64,000 nt of DNA from Chalara sp. BL73. Taxonomy: Eukaryota; Ascomycota; Leotiomycetes; Helotiales. The notes below the pieces were generated by a model, which searched no databases, was not told where the DNA came from, and saw only the letters and a program-made list of their open reading frames with translations. Positions 44,228-55,676 of this stretch are shown one piece after another; positions within the stretch are counted from its first letter, which is position 1, and every line of letters begins with the position of its first letter. Where the stretch lies: the NCBI GenBank assembly GCA_918026815.1, contig CAKJVC010000006.1, positions 186,001 to 250,000 on the forward strand, given 5' to 3'. Both the position numbers and the translations under genes were made by a program.

Positions 44228-45033
44228 ATAACCGCCTCCGTAACCAGAGCCATAGCGGTTCCCTCTGAAGTAAGGCGTCTGCGGCCTCAGATACACCGCA
44301 TTTGGGGCCCATAAGGACCCTGCGTGTATGGATTATACCTAGATCCATCGCCATACCCACCAACCCGCTGGTTAAAGTCTCCACCAGCCATGCCTGGCGG
44401 TCCATACGGTGGCTCTATGAAAATATCCGTGCCTTGCCAATCTTTGCCTATAAACTGGAGCTCCCCGGTCTGCATAGCGCGAGACATTGCCTGCCGGATC
44501 CCCTGATGCTTTTCATAGATTCTTCTCTCATCCTCCTCACGCTGGCGGCGTCTTGCAACTCGCTCTTCATGAGTAGATGAGGTGAGTTTTTCCTTCACCT
44601 TGCGGCCTAATTTATGTGTGCCACTAGTCTGGTCGTTATTCCCTTGCTGCCTATGGCCACTTGGTTCATCGTCATCGCTGGACTCGGCTGCGAAGTCTGC
44701 ATGACTGGGAATACGATGTAGTGCTTCAATGCGTGCACGCTCTTGTGGTGGAAGTGAGGAGAGGTAGGTGTCATCGCCGTATGGATGCGACCAAATTGAG
44801 CGAGGAGGACCTTTGGTGGTATCAACGAAGAATTGATGATATGTCTGTGCATCGTATTGCCGAACCCACCCTGTTGAATGTTCTCTTCGCTCATCTTCCA
44901 TGCTTCTCCGATCTTGTGGTGGTATGCCATTGCGAGACACGTCGAGATAGGAATTGTTCTATCGTGGAGCTGAAGACGTCGCCGCTTCATATGGTGGCGG
45001 ATCGCCCTACGGAACGCCTGTTCTTGAATCCAT
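44228..45033 (-). pseudogene. WW-domain protein gene with two nonsense codons and a frameshift
   Basis: From ATG 45033 the frame reads MDSRTGVP, TAG, GDPPPYEAATSSAPR, TAG, NNSYLDVSRNGIPP, then the WW domain GWVRQYDAQTYHQFFVDTTKG and PPRSIWSHPY. The stops are at 45009-45007 and 44961-44959; both fit CAG to TAG. The conserved-type PPPY text lies between them, so this part was once coding. Near 44310 the frame leaves family-like text (NPYTQGPYGPQ, then TGA) while another frame carries APNAVYLRPQTPYFRGNRYGSGYGGGY to a TAA near 44228. A protein starting at the ATG of MEDERREHSTGW could still be made and would keep the WW domain. WW domains bind proline-rich PPxY ligands. Confidence 0.65.
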
Positions 45034-45498
45034 AGTAATTCTTGTGTGCAGAATAAAATTTGAAGTTATATGGAAATGAAATGCACTCGAGTAAGAGTGA
45101 AGAGAGGTACAAAAACAGAACCAAGACATGTCCGTTGACGTCATATATTTATGATGGCACCGTTTATGCCACTAGCCTTCATTCTGGTGCCTTACGTTCA
45201 GTGAGGGGATACATTTGTTACTTCTTCAGCACTTGCTTTAGCTAGAAATATAACCATTGTAGAGCTTGTAAGGATGTCGGACTATTAAATTACATCAGGA
45301 TGTGTGGCCTACACTTGAAGACAACCACCATAAGGCATAGCTACCACGAAGGAACCTTCCTTGCTGAAGATCACTAGAATGGAGATAGGCGATTAACCTG
45401 ATAGTAATCCATATGAGAGTAATAATCTGTGTGGAAAGCTCAGGAACTATGGTTGAACTACTGTAGGCTGGTCTGATGACCATCACGTGCATTTCATT
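45034..45498. other. Intergenic region
   Basis: About 465 bp. No gene recognised; a CACGTG lies near 45485. Confidence 0.35.
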
Positions 45499-45761
45499 TT
45501 AGCGGCTAGGACAATTCCTCCGCTTACTTTTCCCAAAGCCCTCCAAGACTAGTAGGGTATAAAGTTTGCCAATGAAGATACGTGGCTGCGGAGAACCTGG
45601 TTATTCCTGCATAAATTAACTGAGAGGCGTGCCTTACGCAACAACGATTCGTCGTAATAGACGAAAACATATGCTGTGGCTTGGCAATTGACCAGTGCTA
45701 TGGGAGTGTCTAGATCCTCATAGTTTGTCCTCTCGTCTAGCCGTTTGTAGAGAAGAGCCAT
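45499..45761 (-). CDS. Putative small hypothetical protein
   Basis: ATG 45761 starts MALLYKRLDERTNYEDLDTP, then LVNCQATAYVFVYYDESLL. A good donor (GTAAGG, near 45635) and an acceptor AACCAG about 41 bp on would join it to SPQPRIFIGKLYTLLVLEGF and a stop at 45501-45499; about 74 residues. The balanced composition of exon 1 suggests coding, but the intron is very short and no family is known. It sits head to head with the MDR gene, 130 bp apart. Confidence 0.3.
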
Positions 45762-45890
45762 TGCACACGTATATATCCTACCATCACGGCTGCCTAATTA
45801 GCCCATATGAGTGCTCTCACTTGAACGAGCTTGCTATATCGAATCTATTTTCTCTAAATATACAGCAAGCGCGATTATCCAAAGTTCAAA

Positions 45891-47182
45891 ATGAAAGGAG
45901 TCATCGTCTCTAAGGCCGGCGGTGGCTTTGAGGTTGTAGACAATCTCAGCAAGCCTGTTCCCGGGCCTAGGCAGGTCCTCGTAAAATCTTTGGCGACCGC
46001 CATTAATCCAGTGTTCGTCGCAATTTGTGACAATTACCAATATCGCTATGCGAAGGCTAACTCTATCGTAGTGATCCATTGATGCAAACCAGTGGCATTC
46101 TAGTAACGGAATGGCCTATCGTCCTCGGATGCGATGCATCTGGAGAAGTCATCGAAGTCGGCGATGAGGTCTCAAAGTTCAAGGTTGGTGATGGGGTATT
46201 TGGCTGCACAAGATTAGGCACACCTGGATATTCAACATTCCAAGAATATGTAGGTCTGATGTTTTTGGGTTGTAGCTATTGTACTAAAAGACCAAAGTTT
46301 TTGATGGATGAGAAACTTGCGTTCAGACGACCAGGAAATATCAGTGTCTCAGAAGCTGCAACCATTGGTGTTGGATTGTTGGTCAGTTGCCATGTCCTAC
46401 GACAAGACCCTCACAAATTCTGATTAGTGCATAGACTGCATCTCTGGGGTTGATTACTGGGACCAACATAGAACCCAAGGAAAGAAGCGAGGTAGATGAA
46501 TGGATCGTAATTCTTGGTGCTACAGGCAGCGTTGGCCAATTTGCCGTACAGGTCTGTCACCAGTCAACACATTAGGTAATATGCTAACCTGCTTTAAGAT
46601 ATCTAGGTTATGTGGCTTCAAAGTTCTTGCTTCTTGCTCCCCATCAAATGATGATGTGGTGAAGAAGGTAGGAGCAGGCGCGACCTTTAGTCATAGACTT
46701 CCGTTGGATGAACAAATCAAAGCAATAGGGGAAATCACAAAAGGGAACTTCCTTCGAGTGTTTGATGCAAGCGGGCTGGCTTCTGAGACGGGAATGGCAG
46801 CGCTTGCCGCCTTTACCAGTCCTTCTGGAAAGCAAAAGTTCTTTTCAACGACCAACGACTGGTAAGCCGGACACATTGGATTTCCAACCCAGAACTAACC
46901 ACTACCAGGGCACCGATCTCCCCTCAACAAGGGATTGAGATCTATCAAGTGACATTAGGAGATATTGGGCGCACTGGGAGTACACGCATTGATCAAGTTA
47001 ATGAAAACATCACTGCTCTAATCCCAGAACTGGAGAAGTTTATCGAGAATGGCGACTTGAAGCCAATGGAATATGAGCTCCTTAACGGTATCGACCTTGA
47101 GCCTATTCTCAAAGGTTTGGACGGATTCCAGAATCGAAAATCTGACGGAAGAAAGCTTGTAGTTAGAGTGACACCAAATTAA
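45891..47182 (+). CDS. Medium-chain dehydrogenase/reductase (quinone reductase/enoyl reductase-like)
   Basis: Six exons by eye, about 340 residues. The N-terminal GroES-like part reads MKGVIVSKAGGGFEVVDNLS, GPRQVLVKSLATAINPV, then DPLMQ, LGCDASGEVIEVGDEV and FKVGDGVFG. The Rossmann part has WIVILGATGSVGQFAVQ, GFKVLASCSP and DASG. There are no Zn-ligating Cys/His in the usual ADH positions, so this is the NADPH-dependent quinone/enoyl reductase branch (often annotated zinc-binding dehydrogenase or trans-enoyl reductase). The substrate is unknown and no PKS is nearby. Introns lie after NPV (GTTCGT donor), QEY, GLL, FAVQ and NDW. The stop is 35 bp from the convergent GH18 stop. Confidence 0.85.
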
Positions 47183-47217
47183 CAAATCACACTGATGAGT
47201 TTGAGATACCAAGTTCA

Positions 47218-48472
47218 TTACTCCTCAGCGCTACCTTCGGAGTAATATTCGAACCCTTTTGGCACCTCTGCTTCACCTGTCCGATGCTCGTCTAAATTAG
47301 TTGATGTAAGACGATTCGTTTTGTTTGCCAAGGGTGCTTGTGCTGAAGGAGCCTGTGCTGTTTCTCTGATACTCCCCCGAACATTCTTAGTCATGAAAGC
47401 AGCCCACCGCCAGGGAGCAGCCTAATTATGAGATCATCAGTAATCAGAAATCAGTAATGAAAAGACTTAGGAAGTGAATCTTGGGAAGAGAGGTTCCAGT
47501 CATTCGCGATCGAGACGATCTCTTTCCCAAGAGAAATATCTCGAGGGCAATGATGGAAAGCCTCGATGTCCAAAGGAACATATTGCGAAGGTATAGCACC
47601 CACCCTATCGCCTGGCAAGGAGTTGAAATATTCCCATCCCATTACTCCTCCAAAATTGGGATATCTTTGTTTCAACGTGATAAACACCTCTTGTAAAATT
47701 TCGAATGGGACCCAACCACTCCCGTTTCCAGGATTTGTAACCATGCCGATCACAATTTTTTGCGCCGGCCACCCTCTTGCGACCATAAAATCAAAGCCGT
47801 CTGTCTTACTCATATCTCCCCACCCGCAATAGAACTGAGTATTGTACCACGCGATCTGCTTACCCCTCATAACCTCCAAGGCCTCATAGCTGAAACCACT
47901 TAGATTGTGCCCAGGGTTATCCGATTGCAGTGCTGCTGCGACTGGGGCCAATGTGATAATGAACCGTTCTCCAAAGTCACTCTTTAGTCTGTCAATCAGT
48001 CGTATTATGCCAGCCAGGGTCATGGGCTCTTCAACATCCAAATCTAGTCCATCCAGGCCTCGCTCTTTTATCATGTCGCGTAGGGGAACATAGTATGCTT
48101 CGAAGGTGGCTTCATCGAGGTCGAGGCGCGTAAAGGAGCCTTTTGCTGCCCCTCCTAACATTCCCAACACCTTGATGCCAGATGCTTGAAGAACGCGCAA
48201 TTCCGCCCATAACGTAAGATATCGGGGATCTGAAGGTACATGATCGTTCTGTGAATGTTAGTCTGTTGATATGCCCTTGTCATCACAACGTCACTCACAA
48301 GGGTAATGTTTCCAGGAGGGTCGTTCAGATGAATTGCTGCGAGATTCACATGGGTTACCACGATATCTGGCTGTGTTATGATAGGAAGAATGGAACATGG
48401 GGTACCGTCCGGATTGTGCTGAGTTTGATAATAGATGACAATTCTGGGAGTTTCCGAAGGAACAGGAGGCAT
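47218..48472 (-). CDS. Cytosolic GH18 chitinase-like protein
   Basis: Exons 48472-48299, 48248-47604 and 47421-47218 are all in phase 0, giving 340 residues. The GH18 motif DGLDLDVE (residues 124-131, catalytic Glu 131) and the strand MLGGAAKG are intact, followed by IAWYNTQFYCGWGD and GGVMGWEYFNSLPG. GH18 enzymes cut chitin or the chitobiose core of N-glycans. There is no signal peptide (MPPVPSETPRIVIYY), so the protein should act inside the cell or be exported unconventionally; an endo-N-acetylglucosaminidase-like or chitinase role is possible. The third exon (PWRWAAFMTKNVRG, Ala/Thr/Glu-rich tail) rests on a 182-bp intron with a GTGGGT donor. Reading through instead ends at a TGA at 47453-47451. 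Confidence 0.8.
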
Positions 48473-50494
48473 TTCGACTTTTCGTTTGGTATCGCACAAA
48501 TGTAGTCAAGGTACACATGACAAACGGGTTCCAGGCACCAGATCGCCGAACGCCAGAACCCCTGCCTGAATAACCCACAAGCAACTAAATAATTGCTTGG
48601 CTGATTGACCCTGCCAACCTTCTTTCAACGACATGTGTCCCATCATTATTTCCTGCAATAAGCTTCTCTACCAAGTTCCGAAAACCATACATGTATGATG
48701 ATGCATCGCGGAATCTGCGAGTGCGGGATTTTGGCGGAGCAGCATTCAAGCATTCCTCAACTCAACGAGAATGTACGATCCTAAACACAGGCCGTAGACG
48801 TGAACCCTTGTATACAGGTTTGAAGTCGCATGTATATGTCTGTCGATATATCAATCAATAGGCAACTTTCACGCCATTGATTAGATTGCTCAAATCATAG
48901 CTTATCAGCTATCATCCCTGGGCTCGAGAAGAGTTCAACATGTACTCATTCCTCGAGAAGCTTTTTTGCTGATCTTGCGCACGCGCACTCACAGCGAGCA
49001 ACGTTACGGGAGATATTAGTTGTCTCTGCTTTCTCTCTTCAAATCTTGACTATACTTATATATGTTTCCCACATGGGTATGATCGCCAATCACCAGCTTG
49101 TATTTGGTCCCGATCCTCGATATTCCTGTCAGCAATCCCAAATTCCCCATGCTTGTTCCAAATATCATACACATTTCGAAGTCAAGGTGCCGAACTCATC
49201 CACCATCACCAAATTTTAGACTTATCTTCCTACAGTCTTGCAGTACCGTAACAGGGACTTTCAGCCTAGCGAGCAGCTGAACAAAGACGAAAGGCTTGAG
49301 TGAAGGTATTCATCCTCCTGCTTTGACTCCTAGACTATGGAGGAGACGTTACTTGCCCGCGAAAGATGTCTCTCGATGTTGTGGCCGTGCAAACCAATCA
49401 CGAAGATGCTAACCCTACTTTAAATACGAATGTTAAGCTTGCAACTATATTATCGCTTGCATCTTCCAATAGCAGAAATATTTGTGTACCGAATCAGAGC
49501 TTGTCTCTTGTAATTTAAGCATACAGCAGCAACGTGCCCGTCCTTATCCAATACCAAAAAACAGCTTGCACAATATAACAATTCCATGAAAGGGCTATCA
49601 ATTCTTATCTATATCCTCTACTTCTTCTCACCTTGTATAAAAGGATCTGATTCATAAACTTGTAACTCTGATTGAAACTGTATGGAAGTCAGCCAAATAT
49701 TTGCACAATTCATCAGCATCGGGAAAGCGCCACATGTTCCTTAAAAAGCGGGAAGGGGCATATATGTGTTCAGCCATATTTCACCACGCAAAAGCCGAAT
49801 TTTCTCCCAAGTTTTAGCAGAAGGTAATTTGAAACTTGAAAAAACATATTTTTATAGTTATATGTAGTAAACAAAATTCCTGATAAAGATCCAGCTGCGT
49901 TCAGCGCTTAAGGAAATAAATCTGCACAATATGCAATCTAGTTAACATCTATCCCTGCATGCCGAGACGCACTGTAACGAGACAAAACGTAGGTACTTCG
50001 AGTTCAAGCGAGTAAAAATCTGTGAACGTGTAAAACTTTCTATTTATTTTTCTTTCAGTTGTATCATATATCTCTCCTAAACACTCCTAACCTATCAATT
50101 CTGAAAATTATAACTACGTCGTCGCCGCCCCTTGAATTCATAGAAGGCTCTCCTTTGACACTACAATAGACGCTAGCCTATCCTAGCTATCCATTTACTG
50201 TCACGTGCGTTACATAGAAATAGCTCGCTAGCTACCTTATTCCGTTTCTTTGAACAATGCAGGGCTATTCTAGATGAAAGTACTACGTAAATATTATAGG
50301 ACGTGCGGGCTGTTTCGCAGCAAACCAAAATTGTTAGTCAAATTATTGTTCCGCGAAGCAACCTTACCTAAATTTACACGCCATAGCAGCCATAAGGCTG
50401 TGGACGATTTCCTTCATGAAAGTCAGGCCTCGAGGCTCGGATAAGACTCCTATATAAGTATTCGGGATGGTACAAGCTCTCGCAAGTATAATAA
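48473..50494. other. Long intergenic region
   Basis: Two kilobases, AT-rich toward 49,500-50,100, with no supported gene, tRNA or mobile element. One CACGTG lies near 50202. The short frame at 49098-49280 has no features. Confidence 0.4.
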
Positions 50495-52486
50495 TTATGA
50501 AAGTCTAACCTCCTCGATATTTACCTCTCCTTTACGCAACTCCTCCATAATCTCACCCTGCATATATCCTTGAAGATAACATTCCCCAATGACCTCATAA
50601 GATTGTTCACCATCGCGCTTTCTCAAGACAACAGGCACACTACAACCCAGCAGCACCCAGATTTGATCCCCTTTCTGTGCTCGACCAGAAACCATGCCAA
50701 TATTTCCTGAATTAGTAGTCATTAACCTTCGTGCCATCCACCTAGTTGTATCTGTGAATCTGGAGACAAACGAGTCCTGACCATACACGTCATCCAACTT
50801 TATGGCTTTGGACTTCTCCAACTTCGGAGTCAATGTACAAATACGCTCTAAGGAGTGTCCCTGGATTTGTAAATCTTTGTTACGTTGAAACCAATCAAGA
50901 AACCGGGGGTTGAGTTCTGCAGCTCCTGGCGTGTTCATCGCTGTGAGACACAAAGCTTGGAACTCGTCAAAACGGTATCCAACAGGCGACTCGACTTTAA
51001 GATATCGATCCTTCCGATTTAGCAGTAGGCATCGTCCAATTTGTTCCAGAAGCATAGAGGCATCCATAGTATCGTTCTTGTCGTAAGACACAGCACTGTT
51101 CCTCGCAAGTGCATTGGCAGGCGAGGTTGAAGGGATGGCTTCATACACCACGTTAGCCTCCGCTTCATCTCCATCTCTATCCTCATGAACAATCTTCAGC
51201 CCTCCAACACCGTCAACATAATCTAACATAATCCCTTTACCGATTAATATTCGAGAATCATCGGAAAATGTAGCCTCCAAGGGACCTTTGATTAGGCCGG
51301 CGGTGTAAGAAATAGCACCGTCAGGTGTGATCCGAGATGGACGACAGTTTCCAACATGATGACTAGCAGTCTGGCTAACCATCAGAGGAATAACTCCTGG
51401 TATTACGGCCACTCTCCAATCCGGAACCCATGAAGGTAATGACGATTGAGAGGAGCCTTCGGTTGGAGTGTGATGGAATCGATCAACAAAGCAGATGACG
51501 TCCAGATTATTGTAGTGCTGCACGAATGATTTGACGAACCCTATATATACTTTACTCACATCATCTTGGTAGTTAGGAGGCTCTGCTAGGTATCGGTCTT
51601 TGGCCAGACCCAGAAGAGAGTATATCCGGTCCCTAGGATCGCTGGCCTTAGAATCCCCGACGTAAGCCAACAACCCTGTAAGTTGCAGTGGGATCTTTCT
51701 TTGATACAGATCCCACATGCGCCGGCGGACCCATGCTGCCTGAAAGGCTCTACTCGACATTATAGTGTCTTTGATCTTGGCGAATATGTCTATTGCGAGA
51801 GTAGCCTTGTTGAGTTGCGTTCTAGAAGCATTTTCCTTGCCGTAGTAGAATTTGAATCTCTTCGCAACCACATACTCCTGCAGAGTCCATACTCTCGTCC
51901 ACCATGGCTGAAGGAACAATTTTTCCAACGCAGACCAATTTTTTGGGTCCTTCAAGTCATCATCCAACTTATCAAAATCCACCAAGTGCTCCGCGTGAAG
52001 TTGTGGAAGCACTTCGGACAGAACTAGGGAGAACCTCATACCCCGTTCGCATTCCATATCCCCTTGCCCAAGCCACCCCACTACTTCCTCAGCCTTCTCA
52101 TATATCTTACCCATCATGTTTACTTGTGCGTTGCGCTCCAGAGAAGCCCTTTCATCCACTCCCTGGTTAATACATATACAGTCTATCCACCACCAACTAC
52201 GCTTCAGCCGTACATCATCACAAATGGCACTCAGGGCAGGAGAGACGGATTCTAGTGCTAAATACAGGTGTCCATTAATGGCAATTTTGTATGAGAAACG
52301 CCCCGCGCCCCAAACATAGGACAGCGCTTTGAACTCTGGACGCTTGGGGTCATCGATCGAATAATTCTCCAGCCAGCCGATAATGGATCCGGATCGGTCC
52401 CTTTGAAAACAGCCAAGCCTAATTTGTGATGAAGGCGGATTAAGCGGCTCAAATGGATAGTGTTCAGATGTAATATTTTCCATCAT
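50495..52486 (-). CDS. HET-domain (heterokaryon incompatibility) protein
   Basis: Single frame of 663 residues from the double ATG at 52486 (MMENITSEHY); the frame is open 40 codons farther upstream. The HET domain is unmistakable: FKALSYVWG (52-60), then WWWIDCICINQGVDERASLER (98-118), QVNMMGKIYEKAEEVVGWLG (121-140) and a W-TLQEY block, with the segment KASDPRDRIYSLLGLAKD later. These are HET motifs 1 to 3. HET proteins trigger cell death after fusion of unlike individuals; many others have unknown roles. The C-terminal region (VSGRAQKGDQIWVLLGCSVP, VVLRKR, IGECYLQGYMQGE) is typical of this group. No partner NLR is seen. Confidence 0.9.
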   Translation of the reverse strand: MMENITSEHYPFEPLNPPSSQIRLGCFQRDRSGSIIGWLENYSIDDPKRPEFKALSYVWGAGRFSYKIAINGHLYLALESVSPALSAICDDVRLKRSWWWIDCICINQGVDERASLERNAQVNMMGKIYEKAEEVVGWLGQGDMECERGMRFSLVLSEVLPQLHAEHLVDFDKLDDDLKDPKNWSALEKLFLQPWWTRVWTLQEYVVAKRFKFYYGKENASRTQLNKATLAIDIFAKIKDTIMSSRAFQAAWVRRRMWDLYQRKIPLQLTGLLAYVGDSKASDPRDRIYSLLGLAKDRYLAEPPNYQDDVSKVYIGFVKSFVQHYNNLDVICFVDRFHHTPTEGSSQSSLPSWVPDWRVAVIPGVIPLMVSQTASHHVGNCRPSRITPDGAISYTAGLIKGPLEATFSDDSRILIGKGIMLDYVDGVGGLKIVHEDRDGDEAEANVVYEAIPSTSPANALARNSAVSYDKNDTMDASMLLEQIGRCLLLNRKDRYLKVESPVGYRFDEFQALCLTAMNTPGAAELNPRFLDWFQRNKDLQIQGHSLERICTLTPKLEKSKAIKLDDVYGQDSFVSRFTDTTRWMARRLMTTNSGNIGMVSGRAQKGDQIWVLLGCSVPVVLRKRDGEQSYEVIGECYLQGYMQGEIMEELRKGEVNIEEVRLS

Positions 52487-53029
52487 CGTGCATTTGATGC
52501 AATGATGTTCTATGCAATGATGTATTATCGAGTGAGGTTTCAAATACCGGTACGCGCAGTTGCAATGTAATGCTGGTAAGCTACCATGAGAGGTTCGTGA
52601 GCTCAAGGCCGCACGCTTTGGCAGAAGCTGTCTTTAGATTCGCGCCCTTTGTATACTTCGGCATTGCAAAAACAGTTGTAAAGTATGGGAAAGAGTATTC
52701 CAGCCCGGTTAAATACATGCAAGCATGCTAAAAATCGGGTTTGGCAAGGCAGCAACAAAGTGAGCCTCGAGTGTGCCTTGATACACCAAGTCAACAAATA
52801 CTCCCAAAATGGATTCTCTATCATGGACTTGATTCGATTCAAGAGATTCTCAGGATGATGAAATATACTTGCTCTACCTGTGGATCTACGAAAGGCAGTA
52901 GCTCGATACCCAGTCGGCTGTATCCGCGTAGGGCGATTTTAGCCAATAGGATGCGCGTATGAGTCAGCAACTGTGAGAGTTGTTCAGGCGGAAGCCGATT
53001 TCGCTAGTGACTGTAGCAAATACTTGACG
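52487..53029. other. Intergenic region upstream of HET gene
   Basis: About 540 bp. Promoter side of the HET gene; no coding frame is supported. Confidence 0.35.
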
Positions 53030-53240
53030 ACAACATCTTCTTCACATGGTGGTACTGTTGATCTCGCGCCTTCTCTTCCATCGAGGGTCGTCCGCGAGCA
53101 CGATGATGGAGTGTAGAATGAGGGACGTGCCATGATCTGCAAGAGCACGGTATGTAGGCACGCCAGGAGGTACGCCTTGCGCTAGGACTTGACTGGCTCT
53201 GTCCATATTATCCAGGCGCCGGCGTGCTGCCACCTGTTGA
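53030..53240 (-). pseudogene. Fragment of Pogo/Fot-type DDE transposase (psq HTH region)
   Basis: The minus strand reads AARRRLDNMDRASQVLAQG, then VPTYRALADHG and, after a +1 shift, VPHSTLHHRARGRPSMEEKA, DQQYHH. This matches my memory of the N-terminal helix-turn-helix of fungal Pogo/Fot-like transposases (RALADHG..STLHHRARGR.S.EEKA..QQYL). One frameshift and the lack of everything downstream make it a relic. No inverted terminal repeats are seen. Confidence 0.6.
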
Positions 53241-54259
53241 TATAATGTTCGAGAAACCTGTTCTTACGCCATACACGTGACTAAGCCTGAGAATCGTGGC
53301 TAAGTAGAATATAGTGAGCCCAGGCGTGAACATAGTAAATATTATCTAGGCTAATGTACATTACTAGCACTGAAATATGTGGACCTCTCATCGCACCGGC
53401 GTAACTCCCGGACTGCATTCTTTTCCTCTCTGAGTGTCTTTAAAATTTGGAGCTATATTATTTCGTGATAGGACCTTTCTGCAAGTGCTCCGAATTTTAA
53501 AAAGATTTTAATAGTCATAATTAAACAAGGGGAGACAGTAGAAGCGGCGATCGGTAGTGTGATTCAAACGATTAATATCATAATTAACTGTACTCTTTTT
53601 CTTATTGCCAAATGGTCTCCTTAGGAAGAAATAGTTAAAGAAAGTAATATATTAATAACAACTTTATAGACTTACTAAGAAAAAATTGTAACTCCAAAAC
53701 TATAGATTCGTCTCGTGACAGGGTGCGTCTTGGGACGCAGGGACGGACGTTATCGTTGTTGGTTTCAAAAGGACTAGACATTATCAAAGGAGTCTGCACG
53801 TGATCAAATTTGAAGAGTGACACTCCTGATTCACAGGCGCAAAGAGAGATTGATCTTGCAAGGGTTCACAGAACGCGCCATCAAAAATCTTAGAGTCAGT
53901 CCCTAGTTCATTGGTGGCTATTATTGTTGATGACCCCTGATACGTGCCTCACAAGTTGTGGCTTGCCTTAATATCCCTACAGATTCTCTGAACAGCTTGT
54001 CTTTCACCAGACATAGATAAATACCAGTTACTCCACCACGGAAGTGCCACTATTTTGTTCCAGTCGTATGCTCCGTATCACAGTCCCGGCCAAGGTCTGG
54101 AACGACTATCGCACAAATATAGAAGAGCCTCTCTCAAATCACACCTTGGGCCACTAGTTGAGATTTTAAGCTGGCATTTGCTCGAGCAAAGCTAGTCTCC
54201 CACATAGCTCGGATCTTACCCTACCCACTGCTACCGATATCTAAACCTGGATACCTACA
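53241..54259. other. AT-rich intergenic region
   Basis: One kilobase, AT-rich around 53,450-53,700. No gene supported. Two CACGTG words lie near 53273 and 53797. Confidence 0.4.
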
Positions 54260-55676
54260 ATGTCACCTGCGAACAAAAGACGCAAGGCTACTTCCGAGGT
54301 CGAGGAAGCCGGCCCTTCAGCAATTATCTTTGCCTCCCCTGCATTGCAGCCAGATGTGAGATTGATGATCTTTGATAGGGAGATTCATTGCCATTCAGTG
54401 CTCCTCAGATTACACTCCGCATACTTTCGGAAGTTCCTTGACAGTCCGGACAAGGCACCTGCATCTAGAGCAGCTATCTTCAGGTATGATTATGTTTCGG
54501 TCATCAACGAAGATAAGACATGGGCCCTTGTGGCAGCTGCAAAGGTATATACATTTCTTAATTTAAATCTGAATACATGCGCTAAGTATGCCTGATACGC
54601 AATGACCCAAGTTGTATCGTGTTATCGAATCCAATATAACCTGAAGTAGACCGTCGTCCTCGCTCGCGTTTTGTCTTAGAGGCTATGTTTCGCATGATGT
54701 TCAGAGCCCAGGAACCATGCTAATTTCAAGTAAATATAGGCACCGCCTTTGACTGAGGAAATGTCGTCACGTCTTACTCCGGGACAAAAAGACTCTCAAT
54801 TCTGGCTCTTTGAGAAACCCCTCTGCGCCATTTACACTAGACCATACCGAATAAATCGCCCTTCGGAACTGACGGAGCTTGTAGAGCTTGCAGATTTTTA
54901 TTGTGCGCTACCAGTAGTTTCTGCAACTATCATCAATGCAATTATAGATAGTGATATGATGAAGTGGAAAAGAGATTCTCTCGGCTATTCAAAATTTGAC
55001 TTTGGAGACTCTGCACATAACATACTACTATACGCAGCAAAGCTTCGAAACCCGGTTCTTTTTCGAGAATGCTTCATTCATACAGTGGGAAGATGGGAGA
55101 GCATTCGAGAAGGTGGCTTGGTTATCGATAGTAAGTGGCTATCCTCGAAGTTTTCAAGGCTTTATCCGGTGCCTCTTTGAATGGTGGCACTACGCTTTAC
55201 TTTTATAATCCCCGCTACGTGGTTATGGCAGTGGGTTCTAGCCCAAACTAGGTGAAACATACTAATCAATTCATGCAGTCCGTCAGAAGCCAGAAATATT
55301 GTGCCTTGTCCTGAACGAGTACATTTAATGTTGCAAATTGATTATGCAAATCGATCAACATCTAATGTCCACGTTTTGGGAAAAAAGCAATCTTCTCCAG
55401 CAAGCGAGCCTCTCCCATCATAACGTACAGCTTCACGATTTGATGAACAGAGATGACTATGGAATGAAGAATCCTGGACTCTATCACAAAATAAATAAGG
55501 TATTAGACAACGTCGAGTATCAGCCGATTTATCTCGACCTAGATCACCTATTCCCGATGTTAAAGCGGCTCCTATCAAGCGGTCTTGTACTGGAGCGGAC
55601 AGGCTTTCGAGCAGGGGGAGATGATGGCCCAGTAAGCAAACTCCCAAATGACTATTACACTCTAGAGATGATATGA
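54260..55676 (+). pseudogene. BTB/POZ-domain protein gene with an in-frame stop
   Basis: ATG 54260 (CCTACAATGT) starts MSPANKRRKATSEVEE. The BTB core follows: DVRLMIFDREIHCHSVLLRL and HSAYFRKFLDS. Intron 1 (AAG|GTATAT...TATAG) joins APPLTEEMSSRL; then LCAIYTRPYRINRPSELTEL and VELADFYCALPVVS complete the usual fungal BTB protein. Intron 2 (GTAAGT...TGCAG) joins RQKPEILCLVLNEYI, after which TAA at 55326-55328 interrupts; the same frame goes on for 116 codons (CCKLIMQIDQHLM...) to 55676. CAA to TAA would explain the stop. The product would lose its C-terminal third. BTB proteins mediate dimerisation or act as Cul3 adaptors. A third intron hiding the stop is possible but I find no good donor. Confidence 0.6.

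Noticed and set aside
43851..44405. 184-residue minus-strand frame at the end of the WW gene
   Set aside because: It reads the third frame of the WW gene C-terminus and then the antisense of the DUF1349 last exon; no protein-like text of its own.
6500..53800. Recurrent CACGTG/TCACGTGA motif in intergenic DNA as a regulon signal
   Set aside because: I counted about a dozen CACGTG, close to chance for 64 kb. Four TCACGTGA octamers are more than the single one expected, but too few to claim regulation.
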